DNA of 64,000 bases from CAYVBW01 sp964588685. Lineage in GTDB: Bacteria; Patescibacteriota; Microgenomatia; UBA1400; PJMF01. Shown piece after piece: positions 1 to 6,624 of the stretch. The notes below the pieces were generated by a model. It saw only the letters and a program-made list of their open reading frames with translations, was not told the DNA's origin and ran no database searches. The stretch spans positions 61,737-125,736 of the forward strand of contig CAZPQG010000001.1 in NCBI GenBank assembly GCA_964588685.1. The letters run 5' to 3'. How positions within the stretch are numbered: position 1 is the stretch's first letter; every line of letters begins with the position of its first letter. The translations under genes and the position numbers were made by a program.

Positions 1-229
1 ATTCATGCACAAAATCTAGTGGTTCTTCTGTCATCAAATGCAAATCAGCTTTTAAGCGGCCCAGCTCTAAATTGAACAAGTCACTGGGCAGAATGCTTAA
101 ATTATCAGCAAACAAGCCATCTAAAATATCAATTTGCACTACTGTAACCTGAGGAATTGACTGAGCAATTTTTACTTGATGAGCAATAGTTTCTAAAGAA
201 TCAGAAAGAATGGCGGGGTAAAACTTCAT
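1..229 (-). CDS. rpe: Ribulose-phosphate 3-epimerase, N-terminal part (cut by window edge)
   Basis: The first 76 or so residues of a gene that runs off the left edge. The visible protein starts MKFYPAILSDS and contains QIDILDGLF and LKADLHLMTEEPLDFVHE. These match the family pattern of a PSILS start, a metal-binding D in (V)D(I/V)xDGxF, and DxHLM(I/T)xxP. Rpe interconverts ribulose-5-phosphate and xylulose-5-phosphate in the pentose phosphate pathway as a cytosolic TIM barrel. It lies 53 nt downstream of rpiB on the same strand, so the two likely share a transcript and together interconvert the pentose-5-phosphate pool. There is no clear Shine-Dalgarno before the ATG. The start is complete; the C-terminus is outside the window. 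Confidence 0.82.
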   Translation of the reverse strand, partial: MKFYPAILSDSLETIAHQVKIAQSIPQVTVVQIDILDGLFADNLSILPSDLFNLELGRLKADLHLMTEEPLDFVHE

Positions 230-282
230 ATGTAAAATAATGATTAATATATCACTGTTAAATAAAACAAAGGCTTAAATTG

Positions 283-732
283 CTAATTTTGAGCTTCAAA
301 TGCTTTTATCTGATTAATACGTCTTAGATGTCTTGCTTCATTAGCAAATTCCGTCTCTAAAAAAGTTTTGATTATTTCTTTAATTTCATCTACTTCCAGC
401 CAGTCAGCAGAAAGAGCCGCAATATTGGCATTGTTATGCTGTCTAGCGTGCTGAGCGCTATTGGCATTAAAAAGTTCCACTGCTCTGATCCCTGCCACTT
501 TATTAGCTGCAATAGTCATGCCGGCGCCGGAACGACAGAACAAAACACCGAATACTTCTTTATTCTTCACTACTTTTTTAGCAGCAGCAAATGCAAACTG
601 AGGATAATCGTCTTGAGGATCTAATTGCTTTGCTCCTACATCAACCACTTTATAATCTAGTGTTTGCAGCCATTTTTTAATTTGTTCTTTTAATTTAAAA
701 CCGCCATGATCAGCACCGATAATAATTTTCAT
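283..732 (-). CDS. rpiB: Ribose-5-phosphate isomerase B (RpiB/LacAB family)
   Basis: A 149-residue protein, the normal length for RpiB. It starts MKIIIGADHGGFKLKE, the family hallmark (GaDHaGf), and holds the active-site Cys region GVLFCRSGAGMTIAANK (family: CGTGIGMSIAANK) followed by GIRAVELFNANSAQHARQHNNANI. It isomerises ribose-5-phosphate and ribulose-5-phosphate. Here CRSGAG replaces the usual CGTGIG, a common variation within the wider RpiB/LacA/LacB group. The rpe gene follows immediately downstream, which supports a pentose-phosphate role rather than sugar-specific LacAB activity. Confidence 0.93.
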   Translation of the reverse strand: MKIIIGADHGGFKLKEQIKKWLQTLDYKVVDVGAKQLDPQDDYPQFAFAAAKKVVKNKEVFGVLFCRSGAGMTIAANKVAGIRAVELFNANSAQHARQHNNANIAALSADWLEVDEIKEIIKTFLETEFANEARHLRRINQIKAFEAQN

Positions 733-860
733 AAAAAATAAAATTAATTAATAGAGTAATTTAAACTATTCAGCCTATTGTTATTTAAAAAAAAATTAAC
801 CCAAACAGAAATCTAAGAAAACCTTAATTTATTCACATTAATTCTAACAAATTTACTATA

Positions 861-887
861 AAACCCGCATCCAAATGATGCGGGTTT
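861..887 (-). terminator. Rho-independent terminator after the 67-aa gene
   Basis: A perfect 11-bp GC-containing stem: AAACCCGCATC (861-871), loop CAAAT, GATGCGGGTTT (877-887), with short A/T tracts on both sides. It lies 35 nt past the stop of the small gene at 922-1125 and upstream of rpiB. It therefore separates the two transcription units. Confidence 0.85.
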
Positions 888-921
888 TAGGTAAAACTTA
901 ATTACAGTTTTATTATTAATC

Positions 922-1125
922 TTATTTTATCTTTTTCAACACAGGCATACCAGTTCTTTCAGTTTCTACCACTTCATACCCAGCCGGTACAGCTTCAATT
1001 GCTCCGTCTCGAACGTCACGAGCAAAGAAATAAATAGTTTGCACACGACCATTTTTCAGGGTTACATCTTTCTTATGAAGATAGTAGGTCTGCCCCTTTG
1101 AATTTGTGTAACTATAAGCATTCAT
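922..1125 (-). CDS. Small conserved protein of unknown function (67 aa)
   Basis: A 67-residue soluble protein with segments TNSKGQTYYLHKKDV and VQTIYFFARD followed by PAGYEVVETERTGMPVLKK. Short proteins with a YTNSKG...YYLH...V.L.(N/G)G..Q.IYFF....P.GYEV.E...G.P.L.K pattern are familiar to me as a conserved hypothetical family in many bacteria, including CPR; the function is not known to me. The start is well supported: AAAAGGAG lies 5 nt before the ATG, one of the best ribosome binding sites in the window, which suggests high expression. It is transcribed alone, with a strong terminator downstream. Confidence 0.75.
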   Translation of the reverse strand: MNAYSYTNSKGQTYYLHKKDVTLKNGRVQTIYFFARDVRDGAIEAVPAGYEVVETERTGMPVLKKIK

Positions 1126-1250
1126 AAATGCTCCTTTTCTTCCCTTAATAGGGTTAGTTAATAATTTGTTAATACCATCTAAGAATATCTTCCTAGCCTG
1201 GTTATAACTTAAGTTTATCAGAGCCAGATACAGGCCTCAAGTACCAAAAT

Positions 1251-1793
1251 TTATTCCAAGTCTTCTTCTGCCTCCAGCTCTTTTTCAAGATCATCATTTT
1301 CAATCACTCCTCTTAGCAGTTCGCGCTCTATTTCTTCCACTTCTGGATCGGACTGCCTGGAAACAACAATTTCCAATGGTAGTTGATCTTGAGAAACTGA
1401 GGCGCTGCCGGTATACCCACCCTTGCTATATTCTAAAGTAAACGCTTTTTGAAACGCTTCTTGCTCGTCTGTACTAACCCAGGTTTGATACAAAGCTGCT
1501 TCCTCTTTTGGTAAATCGGCTGCAACACTAAACAGCAGGCGGTCATCTGTGAGACGATATCTAACTTGTCCTGAAGCCGGTTCTTCCTCTTCAGGCTCTA
1601 AAGTAACCGTAGTGGCATCAGGAGTGCCGATAACAATTTCATCTTCTTCAGTCAGGTCTTCGATGTCAACTCCGTCAGTATCTAAATCATTATCACGTTG
1701 AATCCTTAAATTGTACCAACGGAAAGCCAAGAATAAAACTAAAAACAAGGAGATAGCAGGGATAATAAAAGGGTAGTATTTTTTTAAATTCAT
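1251..1793 (-). CDS. Membrane-anchored acidic protein of unknown function
   Basis: 180 residues. Residues about 8-25 (YPFIIPAISLFLVLFLAF) form one N-terminal membrane anchor. They are followed by a very acidic linker (about 38-72, rich in D and E), a small extracytoplasmic domain (about 75-155) and an acidic C-terminal tail (EEDLE). The domain segment LPKEEAALYQTWVSTDE with a later LPLEIVVSRQSDPEVEE faintly resembles the anti-sigma-K (RskA) fold, where LP.G..YQLWV is typical. I see no matching sigma factor nearby, so this stays a guess. It is probably exposed at the cell surface. No operon partner is evident. Confidence 0.6.
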   Translation of the reverse strand: MNLKKYYPFIIPAISLFLVLFLAFRWYNLRIQRDNDLDTDGVDIEDLTEEDEIVIGTPDATTVTLEPEEEEPASGQVRYRLTDDRLLFSVAADLPKEEAALYQTWVSTDEQEAFQKAFTLEYSKGGYTGSASVSQDQLPLEIVVSRQSDPEVEEIERELLRGVIENDDLEKELEAEEDLE

Positions 1794-2026
1794 TATTGCC
1801 TTTCAAACAATTAATATGATTAAAGTGCTAGATTATAAATAATAATCTATTGTTATTCTGTTATATTTTGATATTATTTTCTCTAATTTAAGAGAGTTGT
1901 CAATTAGTAATTATTAGTTAATGATAGTTATAACTGAAATTATATTTTTTTTCAACCTAAAAAATCAAAAGAGGCAGCATTGCTTACAAAGAAGCGTCAT
2001 TATTATTTAAAGCTTGATCTTAAAGC

Positions 2027-2737
2027 TTAATAAAATTGTTCATGATAAATACGCTGAGGAGGAACGTCTTTTTGTAATAATACTTCTTTAGTATCATTAA
2101 CCATGGCTCGACAGCCGCACAAATAAAAATCGGCTTGAGATGGTAATTCATGTATTTGTAAACAGTTAGTTACCCTGCCCCTGCACAAAGGCCATTTAGG
2201 TTCCGGTCTTGACAAAGTTGGATGAAATTGAAAATTTGAGAATCGTTTTGACCAGTGTGTAAATTCATCCTGCCAAATTAATTGTTTAGCGTACCGCAGT
2301 CCCCAAAAAAGAGTAACAGATTGAGCGAAATCTTTATTTTTTAATTGATCTACTACCATGCTGTGCAAAGGAGCTATTCCCGAACCGGTTCCAACTAAAA
2401 CAATAGCTTTGCCATTGGTATCTGAATTGATAGTAAAATTTCCCAATGGAGCTAAAAATTTAATCTCATCGCCAAACTTTAAACTTTGCAAATAAGATAC
2501 TCCTAAACCTTGAGGGGTTACATCCAACAAAATCTCAATGCCGTGATTAATATCCGGATCGCTGCAGATTGAATAAGCTCGATGCAGACCTGAATCGTTA
2601 ATTAACAAAGAGATGTATTGGCCGGCTTTAAAATTTAAAGTATGAGGTTTTTTTAATTCAAAATGATAATGTTCAAATTTTTGATTATAAATTTTTTTAT
2701 TTTCGAAAATTGCTGTGTATTCTTGAATTTTTTGCAT
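2027..2737 (-). CDS. Ferredoxin-NADP reductase-like flavoprotein
   Basis: 236 residues with the two-domain FNR layout. The N-terminal FAD barrel (about 1-105) contains FKAGQYISLLI and the flavin motif RAYSICS (R-x-Y-S). The C-terminal NAD(P)-binding domain (about 110-236) contains VGTGSGIAPLHSM (G-T-G-x-G-x-A-P) and FYLCGCRAM, corresponding to YxCGxxxM. The C-terminal aromatic Tyr is present (HEQFY). It transfers electrons between NAD(P)H and a small redox carrier or acceptor; no ferredoxin or flavodoxin gene is adjacent, so the partner is unknown. No iron-sulfur domain is fused. Length is typical of short bacterial FNRs. Confidence 0.85.
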   Translation of the reverse strand: MQKIQEYTAIFENKKIYNQKFEHYHFELKKPHTLNFKAGQYISLLINDSGLHRAYSICSDPDINHGIEILLDVTPQGLGVSYLQSLKFGDEIKFLAPLGNFTINSDTNGKAIVLVGTGSGIAPLHSMVVDQLKNKDFAQSVTLFWGLRYAKQLIWQDEFTHWSKRFSNFQFHPTLSRPEPKWPLCRGRVTNCLQIHELPSQADFYLCGCRAMVNDTKEVLLQKDVPPQRIYHEQFY

Positions 2738-2758
2738 AGCGCAGCGTTGAAGCTTTTA

Positions 2759-2796
2759 ATTACCACTTATTCTATTAATTACCACTTATTCTATTA
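2759..2796. repeat. 19-bp tandem duplication, two perfect copies
   Basis: The unit ATTACCACTTATTCTATTA occurs at 2759-2777 and again at 2778-2796 with no mismatch, 22 nt upstream of the FNR-like gene start. It is probably a slippage or short-duplication product and may sit in the 5' untranslated region. Confidence 0.85.
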
Positions 2797-2886
2797 CATT
2801 AAAAATCATATTATAAAAATTAATCATTTAAAGCTGAAAACTATTAATGCGGCCACCATTTTTAAATCCTCAATCCACTTTTTTGT

Positions 2887-3477
2887 TTAACTAGAATTTT
2901 TAATTAAATCTACTTGCCAGTTTCTACCATACCATAAACCCAAAGCTAGTTTAGCAATAGCAGCATATTCTTCAGTTCGATCAACAAAATTTTTAGTCAC
3001 CACTCCAATTAAACCTTCTCTAGTCTTCAAACCCGGTTGATTAAGATAATCAGCAATAATAGGACCCATTTCTCCTCCATTCAAAATTTCTTGAGCCACT
3101 AGCGCCGGCACTTTAATCCTAGCGCCATTGCTGAAATAAATTTGCTCATCCTGATCAATAACTGCACCCCAAACAGTAGTCCACATTTGATCGTTGTTAT
3201 CAATTAAAACTCCGCCTTCCAATCCCATGCCTAAAATCTGCTGCTGGCTGCTGTCCATTTTATTTTTGATCCTTTTGTTAAACTTGCCTGCCCTTGTTAA
3301 GACTTTTTTAGCTCGATTCATTGCGCCTTGTTTTGTTTCCTCATCACTCATTGGCTGCTCCTTTACTCCACTATCTACAGCAAAACCTTGCACTTGCACC
3401 TCCGGCCATGTTTCTGAGGCAGCAATAGTGGCAGCATTAACTTTTACCGGATTAGTTGAACCAACTAAAATAATCAT
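2887..3477 (-). CDS. yjjX: Inosine/xanthosine triphosphatase, YjjX/DUF84 family
   Basis: 196 residues. The N-terminal motif MIILVGSTNPVKVNA (family: (V/I)GSxNPVKxxA), then VDSGVKEQPMSDEET..GAMNRAK and MGLEGGV, are the diagnostic blocks of the YjjX/DUF84 family. Its members hydrolyse non-canonical purine NTPs (ITP, XTP) to keep damaged bases out of nucleic acids. Length is slightly above E. coli YjjX (about 170) because of an insertion around residues 75-85 and a longer C-terminus. It sits next to a Nudix hydrolase gene on the same strand, suggesting a small nucleotide clean-up group, although a 157-nt gap makes one operon uncertain. Confidence 0.85.
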   Translation of the reverse strand: MIILVGSTNPVKVNAATIAASETWPEVQVQGFAVDSGVKEQPMSDEETKQGAMNRAKKVLTRAGKFNKRIKNKMDSSQQQILGMGLEGGVLIDNNDQMWTTVWGAVIDQDEQIYFSNGARIKVPALVAQEILNGGEMGPIIADYLNQPGLKTREGLIGVVTKNFVDRTEEYAAIAKLALGLWYGRNWQVDLIKNSS

Positions 3478-3634
3478 CTTAATTATTAATTAACAGAACT
3501 TTTATCAAAGTGTAATGAATTAGATTTAAAAAAAATTATTTTTAAAATTAACAAAAAACTATTTTATCAAACTTAGCAAAAAAAATCTTATTGTTTAAGC
3601 TTAAACAATATTTCTTACAATATATAGGGCAAAT

Positions 3635-4207
3635 TCAGTTTAAAGCACGCCGAATAATTTTGGTTTCAAAGTCTCGGTCACTGCCTCCAAAATCATATTG
3701 CGGTACTTCATCTTTAGCAATCCAAATAAATTTGGTGTGTTCTTTAGATAAATTTACTGTTAAGGCTAACTGAGATTCAATCTGGACAGTCCAGCCACAA
3801 TTAATAGAGTAAATTTGAGGTTCAGGCTCAAAATAAGTAGCAAAATAAATTAATTTTTCTTCCTCAAAAAGTTGAGGCGATAAGCTCAAGCCTGTCTCTT
3901 CTCGTATCTCCCGAGCAATATCTTGTTGATGCAAATTAATTTTAGGTTGAGCAGCGTTCTGCGGCCATTCACTATTACCACCAGGCAAATCCCATTTACT
4001 AGGCCGTGAGAAAGCATTAGCTGATCTTTTTAAAATTAGAACTTTATTTTGACTGATCACAGCCACTTTGTGTAAAAGCTTGACGTTAGCAGTAAGCTGA
4101 TGTGGGAGAGAGGTATTGGCAGCCACTGTTTGATCGTGAGCTTGGTCGTGAGGGTTGTAACTAAAATCTAACCCTATTTTTGAAGCTAGACCATTAAATT
4201 TAAGCAT
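3635..4207 (-). CDS. Nudix hydrolase
   Basis: 190 residues. The Nudix box is readable near residues 75-108: LPGG at the start and REIREETGL at the end (consensus G-x5-E-x7-R-E-U-x-E-E-x-G-U). About 12 extra residues lie between GG and RE, so the box carries an insertion. About 50 residues precede the hydrolase fold. It likely cleaves a nucleoside diphosphate linked to another moiety; the substrate cannot be read from sequence. The ATG at 4207 is preceded by TAAAAT only 6 nt away, so the mRNA may be leaderless. Confidence 0.82.
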   Translation of the reverse strand: MLKFNGLASKIGLDFSYNPHDQAHDQTVAANTSLPHQLTANVKLLHKVAVISQNKVLILKRSANAFSRPSKWDLPGGNSEWPQNAAQPKINLHQQDIAREIREETGLSLSPQLFEEEKLIYFATYFEPEPQIYSINCGWTVQIESQLALTVNLSKEHTKFIWIAKDEVPQYDFGGSDRDFETKIIRRALN

Positions 4208-4213
4208 AAACTA

Positions 4214-4219
4214 ATTTTA
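4214..4219 (-). promoter_or_regulatory. Putative -10 box (TAAAAT) for a leaderless Nudix mRNA
   Basis: On the minus strand TAAAAT is followed by 6 nt and then the ATG of the Nudix gene. A TG dinucleotide lies just upstream (TGTGGTAAAAT). The -35 region is weak. Transcription would start at or next to the start codon. Confidence 0.4.
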
Positions 4220-4301
4220 CCACAACACGCTTTTAAAAATCACCCTGTCAAGGCTTAAATAAATTCTGAGAAGAGAATTAATAATGATTTCCAGCCACAA
4301 A

Positions 4302-4342
4302 AAAACTCTGCTTAAGCAAATAACAGCTTTCAGCAGAGTTTT
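4302..4342 (-). terminator. Terminator of the cold-shock gene
   Basis: An 11-bp stem AAAACTCTGCT (4302-4312) pairs with AGCAGAGTTTT (4332-4342) across a 19-nt loop, beginning 12 nt after the cold-shock stop codon. On the minus strand a short T-rich run follows. Confidence 0.8.
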
Positions 4343-4354
4343 ATTTTCACAAAC

Positions 4355-4609
4355 TTATGCAGCCAAATTTAATGAATCAGTTCCGGACGATTCAACTAAT
4401 GTAACACGAGTAGCCTGAAGACCTTTAGGGCCTTCTTCAACTGTGAATTCAACTTGAACTCCTTCTTGCATTTCATTGGCATCAACTCCATCAAGTTCGG
4501 TGATGTGTACGAACACATCTTTGCCACCTTCATCTGGGGTAATAAATCCATATCCTTTCTGGATATTAAACCAGTTGATGACACCGGTTTGTCTTTGGTC
4601 GTTGTCCAT
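4355..4609 (-). CDS. cspA: Cold-shock domain protein
   Basis: 84 residues from the ATG at 4609. The single OB-fold cold-shock domain shows RNP1 (KGYGFI) and RNP2 (DVFVHI), preceded by GVINWFN and followed by EEGPKGLQATRVT. It binds single-stranded RNA and acts as an RNA chaperone; the C-terminal tail SSGTDSLNLAA extends beyond the domain. A TTG-initiated form at 4627 is possible, but AGAGAGGAAA sits 4-6 nt before the 4609 ATG and would lie inside that longer form. A strong terminator follows and a candidate promoter about 150 nt upstream implies the long leader typical of csp genes. Confidence 0.93.
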   Translation of the reverse strand: MDNDQRQTGVINWFNIQKGYGFITPDEGGKDVFVHITELDGVDANEMQEGVQVEFTVEEGPKGLQATRVTLVESSGTDSLNLAA

Positions 4610-4761
4610 ATGTTTCCTCTCTGACAAGACTAATTAATAACACGAAATAGTTAAATAATATTTAAAATTCAAAAATAACAGAATAAAAAAGACGGAAATT
4701 CAAAGTAGATGAAGTTATAGTTATATTTATTTATTTGATCATTTATCGTTTGTAACTAAAG

Positions 4762-4770
4762 ATTATAGCA
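4762..4770 (-). promoter_or_regulatory. Candidate extended -10 promoter of the cold-shock gene
   Basis: On the minus strand the sequence reads TGC-TATAAT, an extended -10 element with consensus hexamer. No good -35 is visible. Transcription would start near 4755 and give a 5' leader of about 145 nt before the csp start codon, comparable to long csp leaders elsewhere. Confidence 0.5.
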
Positions 4771-4848
4771 GATTGCTAATTAAAAGATAGGGGGTTCTAA
4801 AATAAAAGGGTTAATTTTAGGGAACTGGTGCTATTTTTAAAATTTAAT

Positions 4849-5433
4849 TTAAATCAATGCCATCTGTACTCCGTCGTTTTTTTTAGGAGTAAAAGTAAAG
4901 TCCACTTCGCATTCTATCAATCTGTTCCATTTATTGCGGAAATTTACCTGGCCATGTCTTAAGCCATAATCGTAAATATCCCGCGTCACTTCAACATCCT
5001 TTAAACAATATTGCTGCAACTTTTTAAATTCTTTATTTTGATAATACTTGATAGCGTCTAAACCATTCCCTATTTTCCCCGACCCTAAAGTTTCTTTAGC
5101 TACACTATCTAATTTAATGCGATGACCGAAACTTTCTTTAATACGATCCATTAAATCTAATGAAGGGAAAGTCTCTATTTCACCCGTATAGTAAGGGGCT
5201 AAAGCCGGTAAATCAAAGCCGCTAATGTTATAACCCACCAGAACCTGAGCTTTTTCCAACAAAGGAAATAATTCCTGCAAATCGTCTTCAAAAAAAGACT
5301 TCATTTCACCTTTATCTCCAAATTGACGGCGGATGTTAACTCCAACAAAAGAAATGCCTAGCCGATCCGGGAAAAAACCCCCTACTTCATCAAAAGTTTT
5401 TTTAGTTTCAACATCTAAAATGGCTTGCAGCAT
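4849..5433 (-). CDS. DEDDy-type 3'-5' exonuclease / RNase H-like protein (YprB-like)
   Basis: 194 residues from the ATG at 5433 (a TTG two codons earlier is also open). The DnaQ-like exonuclease motifs are visible: Exo I ILDVET (D and E), Exo II VGYNISGFDLP (D), and Exo III YCLKDVEVT with the Y-x3-D of the DEDDy type. It is a single domain without fused polymerase or helicase. Stand-alone proteins of this kind resemble the RNase H-like domain of YprB-type proteins; the substrate is unknown. There is no adjacent replication gene. No Shine-Dalgarno is evident. Confidence 0.75.
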   Translation of the reverse strand: MLQAILDVETKKTFDEVGGFFPDRLGISFVGVNIRRQFGDKGEMKSFFEDDLQELFPLLEKAQVLVGYNISGFDLPALAPYYTGEIETFPSLDLMDRIKESFGHRIKLDSVAKETLGSGKIGNGLDAIKYYQNKEFKKLQQYCLKDVEVTRDIYDYGLRHGQVNFRNKWNRLIECEVDFTFTPKKNDGVQMALI

Positions 5434-5521
5434 AAACAATAATTCTAAGAATATTTATTAATAAATTTTATTACTAATTAAAATAAGAATAACCCAGAAG
5501 TCTCGCCCAAATAATTCAAAT

Positions 5522-6364
5522 TTAACTTTCTTCACTAATCCTCATTAACTCTATTAACCGATCTTGCAAAGTGGTGTTAAAGAAGCGAGTAATTTTTTCT
5601 AAATCAAGAGTTCCAGTTTCTAGTTTATAATTTTTAATTTCAGGATATAAAGATAGGCCCGCACAAAATCCTGCGGCTCCGTTCTCCAAACACATCCTTA
5701 ATTTTTGTTTAAATTCTTCATAGTTATGATTTTCTCCCATTAAAATCCATGGTATATCCAGTTCTGCAGTTAAAGTAGCGCTGGTTAAAGGATCAGCCGG
5801 ACTTTGCAAAGCTAAGAGGTCAACATTATTCCTTAATTCCTGGACAGCTCTTAGTTGTGCCTCTTGAAAAGCGTCCGGCGTTAATTCCTGATCAGAAGGC
5901 GAATAGATAATCAATTTTAATAATAAATTAATATTCAAATAATCACAATAATCATAAATTTCAGCTAATAATTTTTTCTTTCTTAGAGCATTTTTTTCTT
6001 GAGGGTGATAGGGTAATTCTAATTTGGCTAAAGTATAATTATTCCGCATTTCTTCAAGCCCATAGTTGGAGTTTAAAGCAGGCACCGCCGGTGGTTTATT
6101 TTTTTGGTGTACAGGAGTCATGCGCATTAAAATACCAGCTTTACCCGGTTTTTTAGCAACCTTAAAACTATAAACCGGATCTAATATTAAACCGGTACAA
6201 TATTCAAGCCCCACAGCTCCTATTTTCTGTAAAAGTTTTTGCATTTGCGCCACATCATCAGACAGCTGCAAATCTAAGGCTAAATAATCAGCTAAAGCAG
6301 GAGCTATATCTAATTCTAAAAGACCAATTTTATGTTGCGGAGATTGAATTGCGGGCAGAGTCAT
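5522..6364 (-). CDS. LacD/DUF2090-like class I aldolase-fold protein
   Basis: 280 residues with the strand motifs of a LacD-type (tagatose-1,6-bisphosphate aldolase) or DUF2090 TIM barrel: LILDPVYS, LAKLELPYHP, INLLLKLIIYSP, VDLLALQSP, and PWILMGENHNYEEFKQKLRMCLENGAAGFCAGLSLYPEI, which aligns well with the C-terminal phosphate-binding end of LacD. By my hand alignment the Schiff-base lysine strand (family: VDVLKVEVP) reads VDLLALQSP, so the lysine appears to be absent, while the earlier lysine in LAKLELP is kept. Function therefore may not be a standard aldolase reaction. It is transcribed alone and followed by a repeat-family hairpin at its 5' side. Confidence 0.6.
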   Translation of the reverse strand: MTLPAIQSPQHKIGLLELDIAPALADYLALDLQLSDDVAQMQKLLQKIGAVGLEYCTGLILDPVYSFKVAKKPGKAGILMRMTPVHQKNKPPAVPALNSNYGLEEMRNNYTLAKLELPYHPQEKNALRKKKLLAEIYDYCDYLNINLLLKLIIYSPSDQELTPDAFQEAQLRAVQELRNNVDLLALQSPADPLTSATLTAELDIPWILMGENHNYEEFKQKLRMCLENGAAGFCAGLSLYPEIKNYKLETGTLDLEKITRFFNTTLQDRLIELMRISEES

Positions 6365-6371
6365 ACTAATT

Positions 6372-6377
6372 AGTATA
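6372..6377 (-). promoter_or_regulatory. Putative -10 box (TATACT) 7 nt before the aldolase-like gene
   Basis: On the minus strand TATACT is separated by 7 nt from the ATG at 6364, so a transcript would begin at or beside the start codon. No recognisable -35 box. Weak evidence by itself in AT-rich DNA. Confidence 0.35.
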
Positions 6378-6401
6378 CAATAAATTTTTGAGCGAAAGCT
6401 T

Positions 6402-6450
6402 TCAACGCTTTATCTCCAGCTGGAGCGAAAGCTTGCTCCCTGTCCCGCTA
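6402..6450 (+). repeat. Intergenic hairpin repeat, copy A
   Basis: Reads TCAACGCTTTATCTCCAGC then TGGAGCGAAAGCTTGCTCCC and TGTCCCGCT. It contains the palindrome CTCCAGCTGGAG flanked by CGCTTT and GAAAGC, so the transcript can fold into a hairpin. The same order of blocks (TCAGCGcTTTGTC, central arm, GACAAAGC, cTGCTCCCCTGT, CCCGCT) occurs near 25.1 kb and, inverted, near 35.1 kb. The GC-rich repeat stands out from its AT-rich surroundings. Confidence 0.75.
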
Positions 6451-6502
6451 AGCAGTGCAAGCTGTAGGGGATAATCAGAATAAATTTTTAGCTAAAAATT
6501 AA

Positions 6503-6544
6503 AAAACCAAAAGCAATCCATCTTAGCTGGCTGCTTTTGGTTTT
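6503..6544 (-). terminator. Terminator of the nusA-infB-rpsO-pnp cluster
   Basis: A perfect 13-bp stem AAAACCAAAAGCA (6503-6515) pairs with TGCTTTTGGTTTT (6532-6544), loop 16 nt, about 80 nt past the pnp stop. On the minus strand it ends in a T-run. Confidence 0.85.
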
Positions 6545-6624
6545 AAAACTCTTTAAATTTTACCATTAATTTTTAATAACAGTTAAAATAAGTCTCTTTT
6601 GCTTTCTGTTATTGTTAAATTAAT

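Noticed and set aside
4610..4627. TTG-initiated six-residue extension of the cold-shock protein
   Set aside because: The Shine-Dalgarno AGAGAGGAAA of the ATG at 4609 lies within the extension.
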